This document shows positions 1-6,906 of a DNA stretch of 64,000 nucleotides, in pieces. The number at the start of each line of letters is the position of its first letter. The first letter of the stretch is position 1. The notes below the pieces were generated by a model. It was not told where the DNA came from and searched no databases. It saw only the letters and a program-made list of their open reading frames with translations. This stretch comes from CAZIVP01 sp964542915 (GTDB lineage: Bacteria; Calditrichota; Calditrichia; Calditrichales; Calditrichaceae), in the NCBI GenBank assembly GCA_964542915.1, contig CAZIVP010000005.1, positions 62,001 through 126,000 of the forward strand. The letters are read 5' to 3'. Position numbers and translations under genes: made by a program.

Positions 1-187
1 TGGAGGCCGCTTCAATTTCGAGAGCGGCTTTGCGCACATCGCGGTTATTTTGCAGTGCGTACCGTTGGGCCTCAGGCAGCGACAGCTCTTTGACATTCTG
101 TCCCATAACCTGAGACAACCATCCGACAACCAATAAGGCGAAAACAAGGGTCGGCTTCTTGTTGGCTAAATTCATAATGCGTTCCAT
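1..187 (-). CDS. TolC-like outer-membrane efflux protein, N-terminal fragment (cut by window edge)
   Basis: The reading frame opens with ATG at 187 and stays open to the left edge, giving 62 residues. A signal peptide (hydrophobic stretch FALLVVGWLSQV, likely cleavage after VMGQ) is followed by LSLPEAQRYALQNN, the usual opening of the first helix of outer-membrane efflux proteins (OEP/TolC family). Such proteins form the trimeric outer-membrane channel of tripartite pumps. Its ATG lies one base after the stop codon of the TetR gene, so the two are surely co-transcribed and probably translationally coupled. The MacA-like adaptor and two permeases lie upstream at 1.1-4.8 kb, so it likely completes that pump. 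Only the N-terminus is visible, so the family call rests on the signal peptide, one motif and the context. Confidence 0.72.
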   Translation of the reverse strand, partial: MERIMNLANKKPTLVFALLVVGWLSQVMGQNVKELSLPEAQRYALQNNRDVRKAALEIEAAS

Positions 188-188
188 A

Positions 189-803
189 TTATGTGATCGG
201 TCCCTTTTTTAATCCGTTCAAAAATATATCCAAGATAAAGATCGTATCGCTTTCCAATTGATCGATGTCCGGTTCATCGATTTGCGGATCGGCGCTCTGT
301 CGAAATAATTCGATACGCTGGCTGTCTAAAATAAGCCGCAGGGCGTTAGCGACCCGCCTGATATCAATGGCCGAAAATTCGCCGGCTGCAATGCCCTCTT
401 CGATAATTTCCGACAAAGCGGCAACATGTTTGGCGCGCATCCGTTTGTGCATACTCTGGATCAGAGCCTGATTATCAATCATGGCGCGGGCGTTGAGCTG
501 GAGAATATCAAGCCGGTTTCGAAAAAATTCGAAAAAGGTGTGCACCATGGTTTTAACTTTGTCCGAAGCCGTATTGGTTTGTTTGAACCGCTCCCGAACG
601 ATGGTATAAAAGCGGTCGACTTCACGCTCCAGGGCATCGCTTATGATGGCTTCTTTATTGGAATAATAATAATAAAGGGTGGCTTTTTTAAGTCCCATTA
701 CGTTGGCAATATCATCCATCGTAGTTTTTGACATACCGTATCGCGCCAGACAATGCATTGCCGCATCCATAATTTCCTGCCGCCGGTTCTCCGTTTTCTC
801 CAT
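189..803 (-). CDS. TetR/AcrR family transcriptional regulator
   Basis: This 204-residue protein has the normal size for a TetR repressor. The N-terminal helix-turn-helix is clear at about residues 10-55 (IMDAAMHCLARYGMSKTTMD, then IANVMGLKKATLYYYYSNKE). The C-terminal all-helical ligand-binding part is not diagnostic of a ligand. The start ATG at 803 has GGCAGGA just upstream. The gene sits directly in front of a TolC-like channel gene (1-base gap) and beside a MacA/permease cluster. The inferred role is as local repressor of the efflux locus. An inverted repeat overlapping its own -10 box (833-848) suggests autoregulation. Confidence 0.9.
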   Translation of the reverse strand: MEKTENRRQEIMDAAMHCLARYGMSKTTMDDIANVMGLKKATLYYYYSNKEAIISDALEREVDRFYTIVRERFKQTNTASDKVKTMVHTFFEFFRNRLDILQLNARAMIDNQALIQSMHKRMRAKHVAALSEIIEEGIAAGEFSAIDIRRVANALRLILDSQRIELFRQSADPQIDEPDIDQLESDTIFILDIFLNGLKKGPIT

Positions 804-832
804 TCCTGCCTTCTATTTTTCAACCATTCTAT

Positions 833-873
833 TTTTTCGTTCGAAAAATATAACACGGATACGGGGAGGTCAA
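833..873 (-). promoter_or_regulatory. Candidate autoregulated promoter and TetR operator upstream of the TetR-TolC unit
   Basis: On the minus strand a -35-like TTGACC (873-868) is followed 15-17 bases later by TATATT (852-847) or TATTTT (850-845). A 7+2+7 inverted repeat, TTTTTCG TT CGAAAAA (833-848), overlaps the -10 region and lies 30-45 bases before the TetR ATG. This is where self-repressing TetR proteins usually bind. The rest of the 272-base gap up to 1075 shows no other clear signal. The site is inferred from sequence alone. Confidence 0.45.
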
Positions 874-1075
874 ATAAAAGTTTCATTTGTCTAAGATAAA
901 TTCAGATTATTTGTTTGAACGAGTCTTGTTGCTTAGCTCCATGAATAATAAATATTACGGCATGATCAAACGAAACATATTGAGTTATTTAAAATCAAAA
1001 AATGAATGTCGTGCAGACTCATAACGCATTTAAATACAAACAAAAATGGAAACACGTGTCAATCATGAGATAGAA

Positions 1076-2320
1076 TTATTCGTAACGCAATGCTTCAACC
1101 GGATCGACGGCCGCGGCTTTACGCGCCGGGAATAAACCGGCCAGCAGTCCGATCAGGCTGAGCAGTCCGATCGAAACCAGAAGCACCGATCCGGAGAGTA
1201 GCGGACGTCCCAGCAGCGCCATAGCGCCTTCCCGGGCGGGAATCATCCAAATCGCCTCGATAATGGCAGCCGTAATCAGCAAACCCAGCGTACCCCCGAT
1301 GAAGGCAATCAGAAGCGATTCAAAAATGAACTGCGCGATAATATGCCTGCGGCGGGCGCCGACGGCGCGTTTTATCCCGATTTCCCTTGTGCGCTCCTTG
1401 GCCACCACATACATGATATTGGCGACCCCTACGCCTGCAATGATAAGCGTCATCGAACCGATAACCGCCAGAAAAATATTGATGCCGCGAAATATCTTTG
1501 CGCCCTGCCGTTCATTTTCGATAAAATTCCACATGGGCGTCGCCCGTTCATCTTGGGGATCGAATTGATATTTCTTACCGAGTACGCGACGGATTTCCTC
1601 CTCCACATAGGCCCCATACTCCGGTCGTGTGGGCTTCACGATGATTTCATCCAGATATTTATCGCCGTAAATACTTCGAAAGGTCGTGAACGGGATGATC
1701 GCCCGACGGTCGTCAGGCCCGTTGTTCATCGAGGTTTGCAACTTTTTGGGCATCGTGCCCACCACTTTGAAGGGCATACCATCCAGCTCCAGCGTTTCTC
1801 CCACGGGGTTGGGCTCGCCCAATATCTCCCGCGCAATTTCCTGACCCAGAAAAACCACCCGCTTACGCTTAACGATATCCTGTCCGTTTAAAAAGCGTCC
1901 GCCGTAACCATGATAGGTCCGGCGAAGAAATTCAAATTCGGGATAGACTCCTTCCATATATGTGGATGCGATTTTATCGCCGGCTTTCAATTGTACCCGT
2001 CGCCCCAGGCCCGGTATGGCCACGGCCACCTGCGGTATGTTCTGCTCGATGACTTTGCAGTCTTCCCGCTTCAACAAAATGCGTCGTCCTACCGGCAAGC
2101 CCTGCCACTTTTTGGTCGTTTGGCCGCCGTACACGCGTATGATGCGATCGCCTGCATTGAGCAAGCTTTCCCGCATCCGGAATGCCAGACCTTCCCCAAA
2201 CGCCATGAGTAACGTCACGGCCACAATGCCCCAGGTGATGGCAATCGTCGTCAAAAAGGCGCGCGTCTTTTGAGATTTTATATCCTGGACAAATTCCCGC
2301 AACAGAATCAACATGTTCAT
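1076..2320 (-). CDS. MacB/FtsX-type ABC transporter permease (second of two)
   Basis: This 414-residue protein has the architecture of a MacB permease without an ATPase domain: TM1 near residues 20-42, a large periplasmic MacB-core domain to about 280, then three membrane segments forming the FtsX domain. Family signatures are ERTREIGIKRAVGARRRHI after TM2 and the terminal GLFPARKAAAVDPVEALRYE. It starts 27 bases after the preceding permease gene, and the two are paralogues of nearly equal length that could form a heterodimer. With the MacA-like adaptor it would form a MacAB-type exporter, but the ATP-hydrolysing subunit is not in this window. The substrate is unknown; lipoproteins, peptides or drugs are all possible. 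Confidence 0.9.
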   Translation of the reverse strand: MNMLILLREFVQDIKSQKTRAFLTTIAITWGIVAVTLLMAFGEGLAFRMRESLLNAGDRIIRVYGGQTTKKWQGLPVGRRILLKREDCKVIEQNIPQVAVAIPGLGRRVQLKAGDKIASTYMEGVYPEFEFLRRTYHGYGGRFLNGQDIVKRKRVVFLGQEIAREILGEPNPVGETLELDGMPFKVVGTMPKKLQTSMNNGPDDRRAIIPFTTFRSIYGDKYLDEIIVKPTRPEYGAYVEEEIRRVLGKKYQFDPQDERATPMWNFIENERQGAKIFRGINIFLAVIGSMTLIIAGVGVANIMYVVAKERTREIGIKRAVGARRRHIIAQFIFESLLIAFIGGTLGLLITAAIIEAIWMIPAREGAMALLGRPLLSGSVLLVSIGLLSLIGLLAGLFPARKAAAVDPVEALRYE

Positions 2321-2347
2321 TTTATTCTTTCTCCGTTACGATCAATT

Positions 2348-3595
2348 CTAATAACGCAGACAATCGATGATTTCTAATTTTGACGCCCGCCGCGCCGGGA
2401 AATAACCGGCGAGGAAGCCGATGGAACCCAGAACAAGAACCGTTACCAGAGCCACCATGGGATTCAGCTCGGGCGTACCGACCGCCTCTTTAAATCCCTC
2501 CATTGGTAAAGCTGCGATCAACTGGATTAACCCAACCGCCAGTAGAAAACCGATCAGGGCGCCGAGGCCGATCACTACAAACGCCTCAAAAACAAACGTT
2601 CGTAAAATCGATCCGCGCGTTGCGCCCACCGCCCTTTGAATGCCGATCTCCCGGGTGCGCTCCTGCACCACCACATACATGATATTAGCCAAACCGATGC
2701 CACCCACAATCAGGGTAATTACGCCGATTAAGCCCATAAAAATATTGAAGCCCAACGCAAAATAGAAGATAAATGTATCGAATTCCGTGGTATCCCAAAT
2801 ACCCAGCGTCTCTTTATCGTCTGGATTAAATTTGAATTTTTTGGACAGGACGGTGTACACCTGCTCTTCCACAGCTTCCGAGACCTTGGGATGACTCACC
2901 TGATAAACAAAATTACTGACATAGCGATGGCCGAAAACCGACTTAAACGTTTCCGCAGGAATAAACGCCCGATCGCGGTCCCTCTGATTGTAGGAAGAAT
3001 TCTGGGTTTTCTCTTTCATCACGCCGATCACCAAAAATGGGATTTCATTTATATAAGCATACTTGCCTATGACTATTGCGCCCTCGCCGAAGAGAAAATC
3101 CCGCAGACGATTACCGAGAAAAACCACACGCCGTTTATTACGATTATCCAATTCGTTTAACCAGCGCCCGCCGGATTCCGGCCAGATATTCCGCATGGGC
3201 CCGTATTCCGGGATAATCCCGGTTACATTGGGGCGATTAATCTTATCCTTAACCCGGATAGCCGTGCCCCAACGGCTGAATTCCGGACTGATTCGTCGGA
3301 TTAAGGGAATCTCATTCCGTAACAACTCAATATCGTTGTCATTCAAGCGAATGGGGCGGCCGCGACCATAGCCTTCGTGGGGCATGCTCGTGCGGCCGGG
3401 CCAGACAATAGCAATGCCCTCGCCGATCCCGTGCATGTTTTTACTCATTTGTTTGCGTACGCCCACGCCGAACGCCAATAATAGAATGACCGTCAGCGTT
3501 CCCCAGATGATGCCGAACATCGTCATCGCCGTACGCGCTTTATACTGCCTTAAATAACTTAAAACGGATCTGAAACGATCAAGTATTGAAAACAT
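2348..3595 (-). CDS. MacB/FtsX-type ABC transporter permease (first of two)
   Basis: This 415-residue protein is a paralogue of the next gene, with the same order: TM1 (about 22-45), MacB periplasmic core, then three C-terminal TM segments of the FtsX fold. The signatures ERTREIGIQRAVGATRGSIL and GYFPARRASKLEIIDCLRY are visible. There is no Walker A or B motif, so it depends on a separate ATPase. It lies 57 bases after the adaptor gene and 27 bases before the second permease, a tight operon. It is expected to use ATP hydrolysis to drive periplasmic conformational change that pushes substrate into MacA/TolC. Confidence 0.9.
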   Translation of the reverse strand: MFSILDRFRSVLSYLRQYKARTAMTMFGIIWGTLTVILLLAFGVGVRKQMSKNMHGIGEGIAIVWPGRTSMPHEGYGRGRPIRLNDNDIELLRNEIPLIRRISPEFSRWGTAIRVKDKINRPNVTGIIPEYGPMRNIWPESGGRWLNELDNRNKRRVVFLGNRLRDFLFGEGAIVIGKYAYINEIPFLVIGVMKEKTQNSSYNQRDRDRAFIPAETFKSVFGHRYVSNFVYQVSHPKVSEAVEEQVYTVLSKKFKFNPDDKETLGIWDTTEFDTFIFYFALGFNIFMGLIGVITLIVGGIGLANIMYVVVQERTREIGIQRAVGATRGSILRTFVFEAFVVIGLGALIGFLLAVGLIQLIAALPMEGFKEAVGTPELNPMVALVTVLVLGSIGFLAGYFPARRASKLEIIDCLRY

Positions 3596-3652
3596 GGCTT
3601 TACGGTCCCTGATAACTTAAATGGCAGTCAGTCCAAAAGAACGGACAACCGC

Positions 3653-4753
3653 TTAGATGATCTCTTTAACTGCCTTTTCCAGAACTTCCTGCCCTTCCTG
3701 CAATCCCTCTTTGACTTCAATATGGATGGCATCGCTCAAACCGGTTTTGATGTATTGTTCTCGGCTTTCCTGTTCGCCCACGGGTAGATTGACAAAGGCG
3801 GAATCATTACGAAATGTAATTACACGTTCGGGAATGGATAATACGCTGTCCCGTCTGGATATAATGATGTGGGCATTGGCCGAATAGCCTGCGCGTAAAA
3901 CCGCATCATTGCGGTCGTCGATCTTGATCTCTACCGGAAAGACCGTAGTATTGTCCTCTTTTCGGGCTTTCAATGAAATGAGGGTCACATGGCCTGCAAT
4001 CGTTTTGCCGGGCAGTGCACCCACCTGAAGTTCACACGGCATGCCTTCATTGATTTTACCCACATCAATTTCATCCACAGTGCCTTTAAAAATCAAGGCA
4101 TTCATATCGGCCATACGCATGATCGGCGTGCCGGGCTGGTAAGAGGTGAGGGGCACCACGGGATCGCCAAGGTTAACGTTCCGTTCCAATATATAACCGG
4201 TCAGGGGCGATTTAACCACGGTTTCGATCGATGTATCGGCAATTTTCACCTTGCCTTTTTCGATCAGGTCGAGTTTTTCTTTGCTCATTTGGTAGCGTAA
4301 TTGTGCCTCTTCATACCGCTGCAGAATCAATTCATATTCCTGTTCGGAGATCAGCTCCCGTTCTTTGAGTTCTTCCTTGCGCTGCAGCTCCTTTTTCAGA
4401 GTTGCCAACTCCAGCGCCGCCATTTCCACCTCGCGTTTGGCGCCGGCCAGCTCCAGCGGCGTGGGGTCCGGCTTGACTTCCACCAGAGGATCGCCCGCCC
4501 GTACAAAATCCCCCACATTGGCATATAACTTCCCTACCACGCCGGAGACTTTGGCTTTCACATCGATCTCGTTCAACGGCTCGATCGAACCGACGGCCAG
4601 TGCTTTATCCACGATATTGGTCCGCTCTGCTTTGACCGTACGTCGGCCATTTTCCCTGCCATTGGATTTAAATGAAAATACCAATCCCACGGAAGCGATT
4701 ACCAGGATCAGGACGGTTATGATAATAATGCGCTTTTTCGATTTTTTTTGCAC
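3653..4753 (-). CDS. MacA/HlyD-family periplasmic adaptor (membrane fusion protein)
   Basis: The protein has an N-terminal membrane anchor (RIIIITVLILVIASVGLVF), a biotinyl-lipoyl-like hairpin half (GVVGKLYANVGDFVRAGDPL), an alpha-helical hairpin rich in Glu/Lys/Leu (about residues 100-160), the second lipoyl half (SPLTGYILERNVNLGDPV) and a beta-barrel plus membrane-proximal domain. This is the MacA/HlyD order. An ATG exists at 4780, but a strong Shine-Dalgarno sequence (GGAGGG) lies inside its first codons, nine bases before a GTG at 4753. I therefore choose the GTG, giving 366 residues. It heads an operon with two MacB-like permeases and likely links them to the TolC-like channel. Confidence 0.9.
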   Translation of the reverse strand: MQKKSKKRIIIITVLILVIASVGLVFSFKSNGRENGRRTVKAERTNIVDKALAVGSIEPLNEIDVKAKVSGVVGKLYANVGDFVRAGDPLVEVKPDPTPLELAGAKREVEMAALELATLKKELQRKEELKERELISEQEYELILQRYEEAQLRYQMSKEKLDLIEKGKVKIADTSIETVVKSPLTGYILERNVNLGDPVVPLTSYQPGTPIMRMADMNALIFKGTVDEIDVGKINEGMPCELQVGALPGKTIAGHVTLISLKARKEDNTTVFPVEIKIDDRNDAVLRAGYSANAHIIISRRDSVLSIPERVITFRNDSAFVNLPVGEQESREQYIKTGLSDAIHIEVKEGLQEGQEVLEKAVKEII

Positions 4754-4778
4754 GGCGTAACACCCTCCGCCTTTATTC

Positions 4779-4794
4779 AAACATGCGTATGTTT
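4779..4794. promoter_or_regulatory. Inverted repeat just upstream of the adaptor gene
   Basis: AAACAT GCGT ATGTTT is a 6+4+6 inverted repeat 25 bases before the chosen GTG of the adaptor gene, in the 289-base divergent gap to nth. A TATAAA-like box (minus strand, about 4797-4791) overlaps it. It could be an operator of the efflux operon. Its sequence does not resemble the repeat in front of TetR, so there is no evidence that the same regulator binds both. It is short enough to occur by chance. Confidence 0.22.
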
Positions 4795-5042
4795 ATACAT
4801 TCACTCATGCAGTTTACGCAGGGCTGTCCAAATTGTTACCGGAAATATGCTTATTGTTCCAAAATCATTTGAGTCCATTTTGTTCGGTTATAATCGCAGC
4901 ACTACGAAGCGTCCCCGTGCGCGGCGATCCGAATCCGTTGTAATAGGGAGGGCTTTTTATTATTTTCGCGTTATTTTAAACGTAAATGGCGGTATGCACG
5001 ATATTCGACAACGGAGAAAGGATATATGCGGAGGTTTTTATT

Positions 5043-5675
5043 GTGAAACCAGATGTCAATGCGATTTTAGATACGCTCGAAAAAACTTATGGTAATACGG
5101 GCACGGCGCTGAAGTATGATAGTCCCTTCCAACTATTAATCGCCACCATGCTGGCCGCACAAAGCACCGATAAACGGGTTAATATTATTACAAAGGCGTT
5201 GTTCGACCAATACGTTGGCCCTCAGGATTTTTTAAAACTCTCGCAGGCCGAGCTCGAAGATAAAATACGTACGGTGGGTTTGTATAAATCCAAAGCAAAA
5301 AACATACTGGCGACCTGCCGCAAATTGGTGGATGAATACCACGGTCGGCTTCCGCAGAGCCGCGAGGCATTGATGCAACTACCCGGCGTCGGTCGCAAAA
5401 CCGCCAATGTTGTTTTATCCATCACCACCGATTTCCCGGCCATTGCTGTGGATACCCATGTCTTCCGGGTAAGCAATCGCATCGGACTGGCCGAAGCCGA
5501 CAATGTGCTGGACACCGAAAAACAACTCATGGAAGTCATTCCCGAAGATAAATGGTCGAAAGCGCACCACTGGCTTATCTGGCACGGACGCAATATATGT
5601 AAAGCCCGTCAGCCGCTTTGCGGGCAGTGCCCGATCCGCTACGACTGCGCCTATTACACACAAGGAGGCAATTAA
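5043..5675 (+). CDS. nth: Endonuclease III (DNA glycosylase/AP lyase)
   Basis: This enzyme removes oxidised pyrimidines and cuts the resulting abasic site in base-excision repair. The helix-hairpin-helix LPGVGRKTANVVL carries the catalytic lysine (K119), and the catalytic aspartate is D137 in AVDTHVFRVSNR. The [4Fe-4S] cysteines C186, C193, C196 and C202 have the exact 6-2-5 spacing of Nth. From the GTG at 5043 the protein is 210 residues, and every key residue sits one position before its E. coli Nth counterpart (K120, D138, C187). The GTG has GGAGG eight bases upstream; an upstream in-frame ATG at 4986 would add 19 residues of no known function and lacks such a site. The stop codon overlaps that of the convergent patatin gene. 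Confidence 0.96.
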   Translation: MKPDVNAILDTLEKTYGNTGTALKYDSPFQLLIATMLAAQSTDKRVNIITKALFDQYVGPQDFLKLSQAELEDKIRTVGLYKSKAKNILATCRKLVDEYHGRLPQSREALMQLPGVGRKTANVVLSITTDFPAIAVDTHVFRVSNRIGLAEADNVLDTEKQLMEVIPEDKWSKAHHWLIWHGRNICKARQPLCGQCPIRYDCAYYTQGGN

Positions 5676-6649
5676 ACGACGCCCAGGCGAGAGTCGGGAG
5701 ACAACAATAACCGCCTGATCGCCTCCTTTTGCTTATCCACGCACATTTTACCGGATTCGATCACTTCACCGGCGTTGGTGAAATCCAGCAACTGAAAACC
5801 GGAAACTTTCGGCTCAAGCAAAATGTCCGCAGGATGATCCGCCAAACGCAAGCGAATGATTTTATTTTGCGTGATTACAATGGACTGTGTGATCGTTTCG
5901 ATGATGGAGGGATTCTTTAAATTATTTTTCGGCGCTTTCTCTTTGCGTCCGGCGCGAAGACCGTTGAGGTTGATGCCCTGTTCGCGGGCAAATTTAGCCA
6001 GGCGCCGGCGCAGCACTTTGGAACTGGAAGCCATGTTTTTGAACGATACCGCCGGTTTTTTGCGAATCGTCATTCGTTTTAGCGGCCGATCGACCGGCGG
6101 CGTTACGTTTACGGCGATGATCGTTTCCGCTCCCATCTTGCGCACCGTGTCCACCGGCAAGGGATTAACCAGGCCGCCGTCCACCAGATAATTGCCCCGG
6201 TACATCACCGGCCGGAATAACGCCGGTACGGACAGGCTGGCCATGATCGCCTCGGCCAGGTAGCCGCTTTCCAATACGATTTCTTCACCGTCCAACAGAT
6301 TGGTTGCGATGCAATTGAACGGAATTTTTAAGTCCCTGAATTCGGTTTTGCCCACCAGCGCTTCAATGAAATCCTGGATGGCGTTGGACCCGATGATGCC
6401 GCGGAAAGGATTGGCCGGCTTGAACAGCCGGGTCATGGAGCGCCAGTCGGTATTGCAGGCGATCTCTTCCATTTGTTCCACGGACATGCCGGAGGCAAAC
6501 AATCCGCCGATCAGGGCGCCGATGCTGGTCCCCGCCACATAATCGATGCGTACGCCGGCTTTTAGCAGGCCTTTAATTACGCCGATATGAGCCAGTCCGC
6601 GGGCGGCGCCGCTTCCCAGCACCAATCCGATTTTGTTTGTGTTGTCCAT
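5672..6649 (-). CDS. Patatin-like phospholipase (RssA-type)
   Basis: The patatin signature is complete. The oxyanion-hole glycine run is LGSGAARG (residues 11-18), the nucleophile is S42 in GTSIG, and the catalytic aspartate is D157 in VDGG. At 325 residues it resembles cytoplasmic RssA/YlbK-type esterases rather than the large outer-membrane patatins: there is no signal peptide and no beta-barrel. The C-terminal 120 residues are basic and helical, with no domain I recognise. It probably hydrolyses acyl esters of phospholipids, with unknown physiological substrate. The gene converges on nth, and the two stop codons share the bases TTAA. Confidence 0.9.
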   Translation of the reverse strand: MDNTNKIGLVLGSGAARGLAHIGVIKGLLKAGVRIDYVAGTSIGALIGGLFASGMSVEQMEEIACNTDWRSMTRLFKPANPFRGIIGSNAIQDFIEALVGKTEFRDLKIPFNCIATNLLDGEEIVLESGYLAEAIMASLSVPALFRPVMYRGNYLVDGGLVNPLPVDTVRKMGAETIIAVNVTPPVDRPLKRMTIRKKPAVSFKNMASSSKVLRRRLAKFAREQGINLNGLRAGRKEKAPKNNLKNPSIIETITQSIVITQNKIIRLRLADHPADILLEPKVSGFQLLDFTNAGEVIESGKMCVDKQKEAIRRLLLSPDSRLGVV

Positions 6650-6852
6650 TTCTACGTTTATTCGTATCTGTTGCTTTAATCGTCTCTATCGACCACAAAT
6701 CATAAGGTATTAATTTTACACCGCCAACGAAAATGTATTTCTGAAGTAAAAACGTCTGCACAATCGATCCGGTTTTGGCGAAAAAATAAGCTTATTTTTC
6801 TACACTTTCTTCTTGCGAATAAAAAGAAGCGAACAAACGCTTTGGAAGGAGT

Positions 6853-6884
6853 AAAAAAGGGCGGCAACCCTTAAGCCGCCGCCC
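6853..6884 (-). terminator. Rho-independent terminator after the secreted amidase gene
   Basis: On the minus strand GGGCGGC pairs with GCCGCCC around a 12-base loop and is followed by TTTTTT. It lies about 20 bases past the stop of the amidase gene. The remaining gap (6650-6852) shows no gene. Confidence 0.9.
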
Positions 6885-6906
6885 TAACCGTTCGAGAAGG
6901 CTTCGC

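Noticed and set aside
1343..1891. 182-residue plus-strand frame antisense to the second permease
   Set aside because: The permease has complete FtsX signatures and operon context; the plus frame is a shadow.
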